NCBI GenBank assembly: GCA_019359095.1
Contig: JAHHHZ010000024.1
Coordinates: 62,001 to 126,000, forward strand
Source of the DNA: Pleurocapsa minor HA4230-MV1
GTDB lineage: Bacteria > Cyanobacteriota > Cyanobacteriia > Cyanobacteriales > Xenococcaceae
Direction of reading: 5' to 3'
Length of the DNA stretch: 64,000 nt
The position numbers were made by a program, and so were the translations under genes. The notes under the pieces are model-generated. The model did not search any database, was not told where the DNA came from, and saw only the letters and a list, made by a program, of their open reading frames with translations. Shown one piece after another: positions 51,851 to 61,694 of the stretch (positions within the stretch are counted from its first letter, which is position 1; every line of letters begins with the position of its first letter).

Positions 51851-53278
51851 TCAACTATTTAAGCTGGTAGAACCTTCATGTACAGTTTTAACCCACTTTA
51901 AGCGTTTGGGACGGATGGACATGCGAGCAGTAACGCTAAACATGACTATTTGCCAATGAAGCATGTAGACTAAACCCCGTAAAGATTGAGCCGTAATTTT
52001 AAATAAAACAGGTATTACTGGTTGAGCAGAAGCTTTTTGTACTCGAACTAACCCCCGAAACATCCCCACGAAACCCCAGGCAAATAGTAAAGCGGTCACA
52101 GGACTGAGGATTGGTAAACGGTGACGAGCGATCGCCATAATGCCATCAGGTACATTAGCTGCGGGGACAAGGTATTGCAGCAGCATCCAGCAGAGTAAAT
52201 CGATTCTCTTGCCAAATCCCATCGGCGTACGGAAAATATAGCGCCAATAGTCGAGGTAGCGTTGATAGCCACCTTCTGCCCAACGATTGCGCTGATGCCA
52301 AAGGGAATAGGCGTTAGTAACACCCTCTTCTAAGACAGGGGGAGTGAGCAGAAAACCAATTTTCCAGTTATCGAGATGAAGACGGATAGTCAGGTCTAAA
52401 TCATCGGTGATCGTTTCTTCGTTCCAACCACCACAGCTATGAAGGGCTTGACGGCTGACAAATTGACCATTACCTCTCAGTTCGCCGATTCCACCTACGG
52501 CAATACGTTGCTGCTGGACATAGCTATCTAAAGCCATCTCTGCTGCCTGTCCTTTCGTCCAAAAGTTTTCGTCAGAGTTAGCGATCGCTTTTCTGACCTG
52601 GACTGCTCCCATTTGAGCATTATCAAACAATGGTACAACTCTTCTCAACAGGTCGGGTGAAACCTTGGCATCCGCATCAAATACGCCAATAATGTCGCCA
52701 AAAGTTTGCGGAATTACCTGATTTAACGCCCCTGACTTACCACCTCCAGCATTAGCCCCCCGATGAACTACTTTAAGTTGCGGATATTCTTTCGCTAGCC
52801 GATCTAAAATTGCGGGAGTATTATCAGTACTGCGATCGTCAATTGCCCAAACTTCATATTTGTCGGCTGGATAATCGAGGTTACAGAGCATTGCGACTAG
52901 GTTACTGATGACAACTTCCTCATTCTTGGCAGCTACTAAAAGGGAGACTTGAGGCGCATCTGTCAAACAGTCATCGGCTAAAGGATTGGGTACAGGATCC
53001 GACTTGGCAAATAAATAGCGTAATATTTGCATCCCCACCAGAGATGTGAAGCCGAAAACCAACCAGATGCCCCAACTAACTAAATTTAGAATAATTACAG
53101 TTAGCCAGACTGTCATTAGTAAAAAGGCAGCTTTTTGTCTACGCCCCGCTAAACCCTGAAAAAAGTTCTCCCGAAACTCTTCTTCGGCAACTTCTGGGTC
53201 GGATAATTCAGCTAAAAGAGAATTAATAGGATCTAAATCTGAATCGGCTTGTTCTTTTGACCAATAATTCTCTGTCAT
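51851..53278 (-). CDS. mgdA: glycosyltransferase family 2, probable monoglucosyldiacylglycerol synthase
   Basis: The protein of about 475 residues has two N-terminal helices, a GT2 domain with VSLLVAAKNEEVVISNLVAM, DDRSTDNT, DADAKVSPD, ITDDLDLTIRL and QRNRWAEGGY, and C-terminal helices. The layout and these motifs match the cyanobacterial enzyme that adds glucose to diacylglycerol, the first step to galactolipids of thylakoids. The ATG at 53278 is preferred over the in-frame TTG at 53311. A lone gene, divergent from the desaturase gene. Confidence 0.75.
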   Translation of the reverse strand: MTENYWSKEQADSDLDPINSLLAELSDPEVAEEEFRENFFQGLAGRRQKAAFLLMTVWLTVIILNLVSWGIWLVFGFTSLVGMQILRYLFAKSDPVPNPLADDCLTDAPQVSLLVAAKNEEVVISNLVAMLCNLDYPADKYEVWAIDDRSTDNTPAILDRLAKEYPQLKVVHRGANAGGGKSGALNQVIPQTFGDIIGVFDADAKVSPDLLRRVVPLFDNAQMGAVQVRKAIANSDENFWTKGQAAEMALDSYVQQQRIAVGGIGELRGNGQFVSRQALHSCGGWNEETITDDLDLTIRLHLDNWKIGFLLTPPVLEEGVTNAYSLWHQRNRWAEGGYQRYLDYWRYIFRTPMGFGKRIDLLCWMLLQYLVPAANVPDGIMAIARHRLPILSPVTALLFAWGFVGMFRGLVRVQKASAQPVIPVLFKITAQSLRGLVYMLHWQIVMFSVTARMSIRPKRLKWVKTVHEGSTSLNS

Positions 53279-53540
53279 AATTATGTTTTTAAATCTCTGC
53301 GCTAGGCTCAAAACTTTAGGCGATCGCGTCTTTGATGTTGCAAATCAGCAATCAAATTATTGTTAATCGTCCTGGCTCAATTGTAGCGAAAATTGTAAAC
53401 TTTCTTTACAGAATTTGAATTTGCACAGTAGCGAATAAAGTGGCTAATATCTTAATTTATTGGTTCTCAGGCTGATTTTTGGTTAAAGTAAGTAGCAGCA
53501 AGAGTTTAATTTTTCTAAATTTAATTGAAGTTATAACAAC

Positions 53541-54767
53541 ATGATGATCGGTAGTTGGGTTGAGGGGTTGGCGATCGCTTTAGCCTCAGTATTGTGGGTA
53601 GAGTTGGTCAGAGATTTATATCATACTTTATCTCATCTCTGGCAACCCTTATATCGTCTTCACGTCTGGCATCACAAAGTTTTTCGCCCCGATCTCTCAG
53701 TCGTCAGCGATACAATTTATCGTCAGGCTCATTGGTATAATGACGTACCAGAGGCTTTGGTAATGCTGATCTTGAGCATTCTTCCCTGGCAGTTTTCTCA
53801 GATCTGGAACATAACACCTCAGTGGGCAGCATGGACAGGTTCTGTTTATACTTTAAGCTTTTTGTTAGGCGCGATCGCCCGTGGACTTGGTATTCCCTGG
53901 GTGGATGAACTAACAGATGTGACCCATCGACCAGGAGAGTTTACCAGCCTACCTTCCCGCTGGCTAGTTAATCGTCCTTACCATTGGCGACACCATTTTG
54001 ATAATCAAGATGCTTATTTTTCTGGAACATTGACGGTGGTAGATAAACTTTTAGGTACAGCATTGTCTCTTAAGCATAAACGCATTGCCGTTACGGGAGC
54101 ATCAGGAACTTTGGGTAGAGCTTTATTAACTCAACTACACCTGGCGGGGGCAAAGGTAATCGCTTTAACTTCCTCTGAAATGGAAATCGAGCTAGAAATT
54201 GCGGGGGAGAAAATCCCCATCAAAACTATATCCTGGCAAGCTGGACAAGAAGCAGAATTACTCCCTCAGTTAGAAAAAGTTGATATTTTGATTTTAAATC
54301 ATGGAGTTAATGTCCATGGTCAAAGGGATGAGAGTGCGATCGCCAAGTCCTATGAAATTAATACTTTTTCTACCTTGCGTTTGATGGAGTTATTTTTCCA
54401 AACCGTCAAAAGCGATCGCGACATGATTCGCAAAGAAGTCTGGGTCAATACTTCAGAAGCAGAAGTTAACCCTGCTTTTAGTCCCCTATATGAATTGAGT
54501 AAAAGAGCGATCGGCGAATTAGTAACCATGCGTCGTTTAGACGCTCCCTGTATGGTACGAAAGCTTATTCTAGGGCCTTTTAAGAGTAAGCTTAATCCTC
54601 TTGGCGTAATGTCCCCTGAATGGGTAGCAAAACAGATTGTTAATTTAGCCCGTCGAGATATACGTAATATAATCGTGACGATTAACCCCCTAACTTTTAT
54701 CTTGTTTCCCTTGAAAGAATTTTTTACCTCTACCTATTTCCGCTTTTTTAGTTCAGCCACTCGATAA
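53541..54767 (+). CDS. bifunctional sterol desaturase / short-chain dehydrogenase
   Basis: The 408-residue fusion has an N-terminal membrane di-iron part (residues 1-180) with His motifs DLYHTLSH, RLHVWHHKVFR and YHWRHHFDN, as in fatty acid hydroxylase/sterol desaturases. It continues into a Rossmann SDR domain from about residue 183 (IAVTGASGTLGRALLTQLHL) with the YELSK catalytic motif. The substrate is unknown, perhaps a hydroxylated lipid or carotenoid-type compound. This fusion is known in cyanobacteria. The ATG is at 53541; repeats follow the stop. Confidence 0.85.
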   Translation: MMIGSWVEGLAIALASVLWVELVRDLYHTLSHLWQPLYRLHVWHHKVFRPDLSVVSDTIYRQAHWYNDVPEALVMLILSILPWQFSQIWNITPQWAAWTGSVYTLSFLLGAIARGLGIPWVDELTDVTHRPGEFTSLPSRWLVNRPYHWRHHFDNQDAYFSGTLTVVDKLLGTALSLKHKRIAVTGASGTLGRALLTQLHLAGAKVIALTSSEMEIELEIAGEKIPIKTISWQAGQEAELLPQLEKVDILILNHGVNVHGQRDESAIAKSYEINTFSTLRLMELFFQTVKSDRDMIRKEVWVNTSEAEVNPAFSPLYELSKRAIGELVTMRRLDAPCMVRKLILGPFKSKLNPLGVMSPEWVAKQIVNLARRDIRNIIVTINPLTFILFPLKEFFTSTYFRFFSSATR

Positions 54768-54774
54768 CGAACAT

Positions 54775-54850
54775 AAAAGGGCTTCGCTCCAGCTATAAGC
54801 TTAATTAGAAGAGCTTAAGGCTTATAGCTTATAGCTTACAGCTTTTGATC
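54775..54850. repeat. AGCTTATA-type heptamer tract with imperfect inverted repeats
   Basis: CAGCTATAAGCTTAATTAG, then GGCTTATAGCTTATAGC, lies between convergent genes. It belongs with the tracts at 305, 8160, 10598 and 26445. Confidence 0.7.
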
Positions 54851-54863
54851 AATGCTCAAGAGA

Positions 54864-56465
54864 CTAAAAATCAAAGTCGGGCATCAGCTTTAAAACTCCC
54901 ATCCCCAGATCTGTACCGTTTATTGATTTAACTTCAAATAAAGCCAGCATATCTTTTGCTTGAGGATTACCTCGATTTGCTCCTGTCGCTCCCATCGCCA
55001 CGACTAATCCACAATAGCCTTTAGTTTTTTGACAGCGTTGATGCCATGTTTCCAAAGCTTTGGTTTGTTGTGCCACATCTTGAGAATACTCAGCAAAGAT
55101 ATATAGTTCATCATCCTCGGTTTGCAGCATACCCAAATCATAAACCTCTCCATTAAAAGGATCGTGACCAGGATTAAAACAGACTGCTTTTAAACCGCCC
55201 GCATCTTTAATTCTGGTAATCAAACGGTTTGCCTTAGAGCGAGTAGTTTGAATAAAAATTGTCGGCAGTTCGGAAGCTTTATTGGCAACTTTAGCCGACT
55301 GGCAATAGGTTTTTGACTGGTGCTGAAGTTGTTTAATCAATTCTCTGGGTATGCTAGCTAAACTGACCAATGCGCCGTCGGGAATTAAATCTTCTTGGAT
55401 CGGAATATTTGCTTCTGGGGCAAAGCTAGAAAAATCCCTTTGTCCCATATCCAAAAGTTCTGCTGATAATTCTGGTAGGGTAGAAACTTTAGTGTTAATG
55501 TGCTTCTTCTCTGCTGTGACTGGCAGCACAATCCGATAAGATTTAGTTATCGCTTCAATTGGTTCTTGAGCCAGGATTGAACGATGGCGATCGCAAAAAC
55601 GCTGTAAAGATTCTAAAGTAGCGTAAACAATGCTGGTTTCGGTTTCATCCAGAAAATGGCGCATTCCTTCAAAAGGATGCAGACTCCCAAAAAATGCCTC
55701 CATTGATGGCTCATCTAAAACACTGTTTTCTGGTTCTACCTCTTCATAATTAAGAAACCAACAGTCTTGAGCTAAAAAGGCTTTTTCTAACTCGGCTGCT
55801 GATTGATGCTCGCCCAAAGCTGCCTGACGAAATTGCTTAAGCGAATCTAAAGAGCGATAAATTAACACTCCATACTCAGCCGACATCATACCCATAATAC
55901 AGATATATACCCGCTCTATTTCACAGTTGTTCAACTCCACCTGTAAAATATCGTTATCTGCTAATAATTCCCACGGAGCATGTGACCAAATCTTGCTAGC
56001 AACCCGATCGATCGCCTCTTCATAAGCAGCAGGCAAAGGACTAGGCTGATCTTCTTCCATGACGGCAAAACCTTCAAAAAGACGATCTATTAAGGGTAGG
56101 TGAGGAGCGTATTCGACGCTAATCCCGAGATCCTGCAATACTCCCCGCAGAAAAAACTGAATTTCGCGATCGCGCACCACAATTTTTTGTGGACGACAAG
56201 GCTGGGTTGGGTGGTGAGGCGATTCCATGGCGCGTAACAAAGTTCGCACTACCGCTTCTAGTCCCATATCTTCTGACACTACATCCATAGCACGGACAGC
56301 ACCTTCAGAACCATCCACCCAAATAATACATTGGTCATCGGTGTTCTTTACCCCGTCTAGATGCGATGCCATACTGCCGAGAGAACGGCGATCGCCTTCC
56401 CAAACAACATTTGCCAGGGGGATTTTTTGCAGTCTACTTCTAGTTGTGGGGGGGAGAGTGGTCAT
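54864..56465 (-). CDS. DUF6930-domain cyanobacterial protein
   Basis: The 533-residue soluble protein contains LGSMASHLDGVKNTDDQCII (about residues 28-47), RREIQFFLRGVLQDL-like motifs, MSAEYGVLIYRSLDSL, DCWFLNYEEVEPEN and GLVVAMGATGANRGNPQAKD. I recall this two-domain layout as DUF6930 in cyanobacteria, with unknown function. Its start is 12 bp after the stop of cimA on the same strand, so it is probably co-transcribed with citramalate synthase. Confidence 0.75.
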   Translation of the reverse strand: MTTLPPTTRSRLQKIPLANVVWEGDRRSLGSMASHLDGVKNTDDQCIIWVDGSEGAVRAMDVVSEDMGLEAVVRTLLRAMESPHHPTQPCRPQKIVVRDREIQFFLRGVLQDLGISVEYAPHLPLIDRLFEGFAVMEEDQPSPLPAAYEEAIDRVASKIWSHAPWELLADNDILQVELNNCEIERVYICIMGMMSAEYGVLIYRSLDSLKQFRQAALGEHQSAAELEKAFLAQDCWFLNYEEVEPENSVLDEPSMEAFFGSLHPFEGMRHFLDETETSIVYATLESLQRFCDRHRSILAQEPIEAITKSYRIVLPVTAEKKHINTKVSTLPELSAELLDMGQRDFSSFAPEANIPIQEDLIPDGALVSLASIPRELIKQLQHQSKTYCQSAKVANKASELPTIFIQTTRSKANRLITRIKDAGGLKAVCFNPGHDPFNGEVYDLGMLQTEDDELYIFAEYSQDVAQQTKALETWHQRCQKTKGYCGLVVAMGATGANRGNPQAKDMLALFEVKSINGTDLGMGVLKLMPDFDF

Positions 56466-56477
56466 AAATGTTTGTCG

Positions 56478-58130
56478 CTACGTTCTTTGTTTGACAATAT
56501 CTGCTTTGTTTTCTTGAGCAGTTTGCAATAGTAAACCATACTCCATACCTTCAACAACTGCCTGGTAGGAAGCGTCTAAAATATTGGCAGATACGCCTAC
56601 AGTTGTCCAGCGTTTAACTCCATTACTTGATTCTACTAAAACACGAGTCTTGGCTGCAGTGCCTGCACCACCATCTAGAATACGAACTTTATAGTCTGCT
56701 AAAGAAAAATCGGCGATCTGAGGATAAAATCCGACTAACGCCTTGCGCAAAGCACTATCTAAGGCTGCTACAGGGCCATTACCTTCGGCTACCTCCAATA
56801 AATTTTTGCCGTCTACTTCTACTTTAATAGTTGCCAACGCCTTACTGGCAGGATTATCGTGTTCTTGATAAATATTACAGTGAACCTGAAAACCTTTAAG
56901 TACAAACAATTGTTTCCCAGGAGTAAGAATTGAGCGCATTAATAATTCAAAGCTGGCTTCGGCTGCCTCAAATTGATAGCCTTCGTTCTCCAAGATTTTT
57001 AGTTTGTCGAGAATCTGACGACAGGTAAGATCTTGTTTACTCAAGTTAATGCCAAACTTGGCGGCATAATGTAAGACATTGCTCAATCCTGATTGGTCAG
57101 AAATGACGATTCGGCGCTGATTCCCTACTAGTTCTGGCTGAATATGTTCGTAAGTGCGAGGATTTTTCTCTACGGCTGAAACGTGAACCCCTGCCTTATG
57201 GGCAAATGCCGATCGCCCCACAAAAGGAGCATGGTCATCAGGAGCTAAATTGACAATCTCGCTAATCGAACGACTAGTCGGACTCAAATTACTTAGCTGT
57301 TGCTGCCCCAAACAAGAATAGCCTAACTTTAACTGTAAATTGGGAATCAAAGTACAAAGGTTGGCGTTACCGCATCTTTCGCCATAACCATTAATTGTTC
57401 CCTGAATCATAGTTACCCCCGACATCACAGCAGCGATCGCATTTGCCACTGCCGTTCCTGCATCGTTATGAGTGTGGATACCCAATTTACCTTTAATTTC
57501 TGGCATTGCCTCGATTACCTCGGTGACAATCTGAGTTACTTCATGGGGCAAAGTACCACCGTTAGTATCGCACAGTGCTAGCCATTCTGCTCCTGCTCTC
57601 ACGGCCGTCGAAAGAGTTAAAAGCGCATATTCAGGATTTTGTTTGTAGCCATCAAACCAGTGTTCGGCATCGTAAATCACCCTTCTTCCCTGACTTCTTA
57701 GATACTCAATGGTTTCACTAATCATCGCCAAGTTTTCAGACAAGCTGGTTTTGAGCGTCTCCACAACATGAAGATCCCAAGATTTGCCAAAAATTGTGAC
57801 CCAATGAGTCCCTGCTGCCAAGATCGCCTGAAGCATTTGATCTTCGGCTACCGCCATGTTAGGACGACGAGTAGAGCAAAAAGCTACTATTTCTGAATTC
57901 TGTAAAGGTTCTTCCTTTAATTGCCAGAAAAACTGAACATCTTTCGGATTTGCTCCTGGCCAACCCCCTTCAATAAAAGGGACTCCCAGGCGATCGAGCT
58001 GGCGCGCAATTTTTAGTTTGTCATCTAAAGACAAAGAAATCCCTTCCCCTTGAGAGCCATCTCTGAGGGTGGTGTCATAAACCTGAATTACCGATTTTTG
58101 CTTCATTGAGTTAATTGGTGCAACCATCAT
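56478..58130 (-). CDS. cimA: citramalate synthase
   Basis: The protein of about 550 residues is a DRE-TIM enzyme of the LeuA/CimA family: QVYDTTLRDGSQGEGISLSL, GGWPGANPKDVQFF, HTHNDAGTAVANAIAA and GYGERCGNANLCTLIP. The C-terminal regulatory domain (residues about 410-535) binds isoleucine-type effectors. CimA joins acetyl-CoA to pyruvate, giving citramalate for isoleucine without threonine. Several ATGs are possible; I list 58130, while MKQKSVIQVYDTTLRDG (58106) may be the true start. It precedes the DUF6930 gene. Confidence 0.93.
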   Translation of the reverse strand: MMVAPINSMKQKSVIQVYDTTLRDGSQGEGISLSLDDKLKIARQLDRLGVPFIEGGWPGANPKDVQFFWQLKEEPLQNSEIVAFCSTRRPNMAVAEDQMLQAILAAGTHWVTIFGKSWDLHVVETLKTSLSENLAMISETIEYLRSQGRRVIYDAEHWFDGYKQNPEYALLTLSTAVRAGAEWLALCDTNGGTLPHEVTQIVTEVIEAMPEIKGKLGIHTHNDAGTAVANAIAAVMSGVTMIQGTINGYGERCGNANLCTLIPNLQLKLGYSCLGQQQLSNLSPTSRSISEIVNLAPDDHAPFVGRSAFAHKAGVHVSAVEKNPRTYEHIQPELVGNQRRIVISDQSGLSNVLHYAAKFGINLSKQDLTCRQILDKLKILENEGYQFEAAEASFELLMRSILTPGKQLFVLKGFQVHCNIYQEHDNPASKALATIKVEVDGKNLLEVAEGNGPVAALDSALRKALVGFYPQIADFSLADYKVRILDGGAGTAAKTRVLVESSNGVKRWTTVGVSANILDASYQAVVEGMEYGLLLQTAQENKADIVKQRT

Positions 58131-58282
58131 TAACAAATGTTAAGTTACTTAGAGAGAAATATTTTAACTACCCAAGTTTGAGATTTTTTTATGCCTACCG
58201 TAACTGTACAAGGAAAAATCCTTACTGTGAGGATGGTGATAACTTACGCAAAGTTTTATTGAAGCGCGACATTAATCTTCAC

Positions 58283-58369
58283 AATGAGTAATGGGTAATG
58301 GGTAATGGGTAATGGGTAAGTAAGTAAGCGTATTAAATCGGTAATTAGTAATTAGTAATCAGTAATCAA
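58283..58369. repeat. heptamer tandem repeats TAATGGG and TAATTAG upstream of the 178-residue gene
   Basis: About six TAATGGG units (58283-58324) and then three TAATTAG-like units (58340-58366) end two to four bases before the ATG at 58371. They lie in the shared leader of this gene and cimA. Confidence 0.9.
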
Positions 58370-58370
58370 A

Positions 58371-58907
58371 ATGAATGTTTTTAAAATATCTCCACTCATT
58401 CGCATCACTCTCTTATCTCTCTATATTGGTTTAACAGTGCCGTTACCGTTTCTTGCCGGCTTTACTGACGCACCTGTACCACCGTGGCTGTTGTGGATGG
58501 GGATTACTTTGGGAGCGATCGCTGTATATGCTGCTCTCAGTGAACGAGTAATTTTAGACGATGACCAGATTAGAGTAGCTTATCCAAACTGGGTGCCAAA
58601 GTTCTTCCGTCAAGGATGGTCTTTGTCTTGGAAAGAGATCGAACAGCTCAAAATGCGTACCACTGGACAAGGTGGCTTAGTTTATTATTTTACCTCTCCT
58701 ACCACTGAAAAAGCTTATTTACTGCCAATGCGGGTAGCTGGGTTCAACAAAATGGTTACTTTGGTCGCTGAGAAAACTGGCATTGATACAATTGATATTC
58801 GTCCTCTGTCTCAACCCTGGATGTATTTGATTCTATTTGCCTGCACAATGGTTTTGTGGCTCTTAGACGGTTGGACAATCTGGACGGCAACTCAAATGTC
58901 TGTCTAA
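58371..58907 (+). CDS. conserved cyanobacterial membrane protein, PH-like core
   Basis: The 178-residue protein has three to four helices (about residues 10-28, 38-55, 150-170) and a central beta-rich part (ERVILDDDQIRVAYPNWVPK, GWSLSWKEIEQLKMR), which resembles bacterial PH-like domains. The name DUF3119 came to mind but is not certain. The function is unknown. The gene is convergent with the Doc toxin gene, with only 5 bp between. Confidence 0.7.
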   Translation: MNVFKISPLIRITLLSLYIGLTVPLPFLAGFTDAPVPPWLLWMGITLGAIAVYAALSERVILDDDQIRVAYPNWVPKFFRQGWSLSWKEIEQLKMRTTGQGGLVYYFTSPTTEKAYLLPMRVAGFNKMVTLVAEKTGIDTIDIRPLSQPWMYLILFACTMVLWLLDGWTIWTATQMSV

Positions 58908-58912
58908 TAGAT

Positions 58913-59299
58913 TTAACTGTCTATATTCTGCTTGAGCCAACTGCTCAACATTTCTTCTGTAGTTGTCCCGCTAGCTATCCCCAGCATAACTTCTACAACG
59001 TCTAACTCTGAAGCGATTAGCTTAACTTGATTAATTTCTAAAAAAACTGCCATCACAATAAAAGCCGTACGCTTATTACCATCAACAAAGGGATGGTTAA
59101 TCGCAATTCCATAGCCTAATGCAGCAGCCAAATCACACAGGCTAGCTTGAGGATTATAGTTGGCTATGTTGGTAGTTCTAAATAACGCGCTTTCCAGTTT
59201 TCCTTCATCAATAATTCCCGTTGTTCCGCCAAATAAGGCAAGTTGCAGCTCATGTATTGCTTTGGCTTGGGCAAGGGTAACTGACTTGATTTGACTCAC
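58913..59299 (-). CDS. doc: Doc/Fic-type toxin
   Basis: The 128-residue protein has the Fic motif HPFVDGNKRTAFIVM (HxFx(D/E)GNKR) and the AIHELQLALFGGTTGIID start of Doc toxins. Doc phosphorylates EF-Tu and stops translation until neutralised. It overlaps the upstream AbrB-type antitoxin gene by 4 bp, an unusual partner: Doc is classically paired with Phd. The full active site suggests an intact toxin. Confidence 0.9.
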   Translation of the reverse strand: MSQIKSVTLAQAKAIHELQLALFGGTTGIIDEGKLESALFRTTNIANYNPQASLCDLAAALGYGIAINHPFVDGNKRTAFIVMAVFLEINQVKLIASELDVVEVMLGIASGTTTEEMLSSWLKQNIDS

Positions 59300-59517
59300 T
59301 TAGCTAATTCTTTCATGGCGTTACGGTAGCGATTAGTAATATTCTTGGCAGCTTCCATCGCTAACTCAAATTCTGGATCGTAAGGGGTTAATTGTATGCC
59401 GTCAGGTGTTTGAGTAACATACAGACTATCTCCTTCTCCTACGTTCATCCGCTCTAATATTTCTTTGGGGATACTAGCACCTAATGAATTACCAATTTTA
59501 CGAATTTTTAACTTCAT
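59296..59517 (-). CDS. AbrB/MazE-type antitoxin
   Basis: The 73-residue protein has KIRKIGNSLGASIPKEILER, the swapped-hairpin AbrB/MazE DNA-binding fold, and a short acidic-helix tail (ELAMEAAKNITNRY) that would wrap the toxin. It likely represses its own operon. The gene lies immediately upstream of doc, overlapping it by 4 bp (ATGA-like), and is thus the probable antitoxin. Confidence 0.88.
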   Translation of the reverse strand: MKLKIRKIGNSLGASIPKEILERMNVGEGDSLYVTQTPDGIQLTPYDPEFELAMEAAKNITNRYRNAMKELAK

Positions 59518-59599
59518 TTATTTGTCAACCGTAGTTACGAATGTATCTACTATTTTATCAGCAACAATCAATAATTTTTTAAATATTGGTTATTTTTCT

Positions 59600-59640
59600 G
59601 CCATAAGCTAAAAGCTAAAAGCTAAAAGCTAGGGCAAAGC
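59600..59640. repeat. octamer/heptamer tract TAAAAGC with a small hairpin
   Basis: Three to four copies of AGCTAAA are followed by GGGC-AAA-GCCC (59632-59641), just after the dnaG stop on the minus strand. Confidence 0.7.
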
Positions 59641-59643
59641 CCT

Positions 59644-61608
59644 TTACTGAATGATGGGATCTTGGGCATAGTTGAGACGTATTTGTTCTAGCTGTCTAAT
59701 TTTTTCGACGGCGGTTTGGATTTCCTGGTAGTAATATTCCATCAGCTTAAGATCTGTTGCGGGATTGAGGTTTTGTAGCTGCCCAGAGCAGTAAATCTGA
59801 CGTCTTTGGTGGTTCACCTGTTCTAAGGAGGCGATCGCTTCTGCTACTCTAACTTCGGTGCGGAAGACATCTTCTTGAGTTTTTTCGTCAAGATAAAACA
59901 GCTTCGTTACATTGACAACGTTTGGCGGAAAACTGGGACTAAGATTATGTAGTTCACTGAGTAAAGGGTTAATGTTGCTCATGGATGAACTGGAGACAGT
60001 TTCCTCTAGCTTAATTATTTGTTGCCAAAGAAAACGATGGGCAGCCACGTTAAATAGTAAATCTTTGCTTTCTAGCTCCTCGATGATTAATTCACGATAG
60101 CGGGGGTAATGGATATAAATACGTAATAGTAAGGCTTCAGCTTGCTCTAAAAGTTCACTTTCAGGATCGCTAGCGATCGCAAAAGTAGGTTTCGAGGCAG
60201 ATTTTTTTTGACTTAAATTGTGATTATTATTTTGGTAGTTTGTGCGTGTTGACTTTATTTGTGACTTCAGGGTAGCCAAATTTTGCAAAACTAATCGAGT
60301 ATCTCCCAGACTTAGGAGTTCAGCACAGTGAGTCAAGTAATGGTTACGTTGATTAGCATCCTGTAGTTTGTTGAGGAGTTTAATCATTCCTGCTGCTACC
60401 TGCTGAAATTCGTCCGCAGCTTTGAGATTTTTATCTGCTAATAAGCGTTCAATCAGCCAGTCGAACCACAGAGGAGCAGTTTCTAGAGCTTGATAATAGA
60501 GTACTACGCCATCTTCTCGGCTTTTTTTAATAAATTCATCGGCATCCTTGCCACCAGGAAGATTAAGAATACGTAGTTGTACCACTCCACCATAGACTAG
60601 ATCTTCTACTTCGGCGATCGCTCTTTCCGTGGCTTTTTTCCCTGCATTATCGGCATCAAAGTTAAGAATTACCTGTTTAGAAGCAGTAAAGCGAAGTAGC
60701 TGTTTAAGCTGATCTTGAGTAAAGGCAGTACCCAAGGAAGCCACCACATGCTTGATTCCTGCTTCATGGAGAGCGATCGCATCAAAATAGCCTTCGACTA
60801 CTATCGCACAGTCTGCTTGACCAATGGGACTACGAGCTTGATCCAGGGCAAAGAGAGTCTTGCTTTTATCAAATAGGGGGGTTTCAGGAGAGTTAAGATA
60901 TTTCGGCTGATCTTCATCGTTAAGACTGCGACTGCCAAAGCCAATAATTCTTCCCTGGAGATCCTTGATCGGCATAATTAAGCGATCGCGAAATACGTCA
61001 TAGTAGCCACTACCTGTTTTACGGGGTTTAATTAATCCCGCCTGTTCCACAAGGTTAACAGGATAACGTTTCTGCTCGACTAAATAGCGATAGAGAGTTT
61101 CCCAGCCTCCAGGCGCATAACCAAGCTGGAAACTGCTAATAGTATTTTCTTCGATGTTTCTTTGCTGACGGAGATAAGTTAACGCCACCTCCCCCTGAGA
61201 CTGATACAGAGCGTGCTGAAAAAAACTTGAGGCGATCGCTAATATTTCGTATAGTTGTTCTTTTAAGGTAAACTGACGCTGAATTTCCTGTCTTTGTTCA
61301 GGCTCAACTGTCTTAATCTCAACTTGATAGCGCCGAGCCAAATCGAGAACAACTTCCGCAAAAGACTGCTTATTAATCTCCATTAAAAATTTATAAGCAT
61401 TCCCCCCTGCACTACAGCCAAAACAGTAATACACTTGCTTATCTTGACTAACGCTAAAGCTAGGTGTTTTCTCATTATGGAAAGGACACAAGCCTAGAAA
61501 ATCTTTGCCTCGTTTCCTCAGCACAATATGCTCGGAGATCACATCAACAATATCGACTCGCTGCTGTACTTCTTCGATGGTGTCGGGATGCAGTCGCGGA
61601 ACTTTCAC
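59644..61608 (-). CDS. dnaG: DNA primase
   Basis: The 654-residue protein has the CHC2 zinc finger (CPFHNEKTPSFSVSQD, then VYYCFGCSAGG) near residues 42-68, the TOPRIM core with IVVEGYFDAIALHEAGIKHV and NFDADNAGKKATERAI, and a C-terminal helical DnaB-binding domain. It makes RNA primers for replication. The length is normal. The gene is single; the heptamer tract follows the stop. Confidence 0.97.
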   Translation of the reverse strand: MKVPRLHPDTIEEVQQRVDIVDVISEHIVLRKRGKDFLGLCPFHNEKTPSFSVSQDKQVYYCFGCSAGGNAYKFLMEINKQSFAEVVLDLARRYQVEIKTVEPEQRQEIQRQFTLKEQLYEILAIASSFFQHALYQSQGEVALTYLRQQRNIEENTISSFQLGYAPGGWETLYRYLVEQKRYPVNLVEQAGLIKPRKTGSGYYDVFRDRLIMPIKDLQGRIIGFGSRSLNDEDQPKYLNSPETPLFDKSKTLFALDQARSPIGQADCAIVVEGYFDAIALHEAGIKHVVASLGTAFTQDQLKQLLRFTASKQVILNFDADNAGKKATERAIAEVEDLVYGGVVQLRILNLPGGKDADEFIKKSREDGVVLYYQALETAPLWFDWLIERLLADKNLKAADEFQQVAAGMIKLLNKLQDANQRNHYLTHCAELLSLGDTRLVLQNLATLKSQIKSTRTNYQNNNHNLSQKKSASKPTFAIASDPESELLEQAEALLLRIYIHYPRYRELIIEELESKDLLFNVAAHRFLWQQIIKLEETVSSSSMSNINPLLSELHNLSPSFPPNVVNVTKLFYLDEKTQEDVFRTEVRVAEAIASLEQVNHQRRQIYCSGQLQNLNPATDLKLMEYYYQEIQTAVEKIRQLEQIRLNYAQDPIIQ

Positions 61609-61694
61609 TAAATAACAATCTCAATCAAAAGTCTTAAATTGCCAGAATATTATTCTATCCTGTTACTTATAGCTTTACTGAACGCTCAAATATT

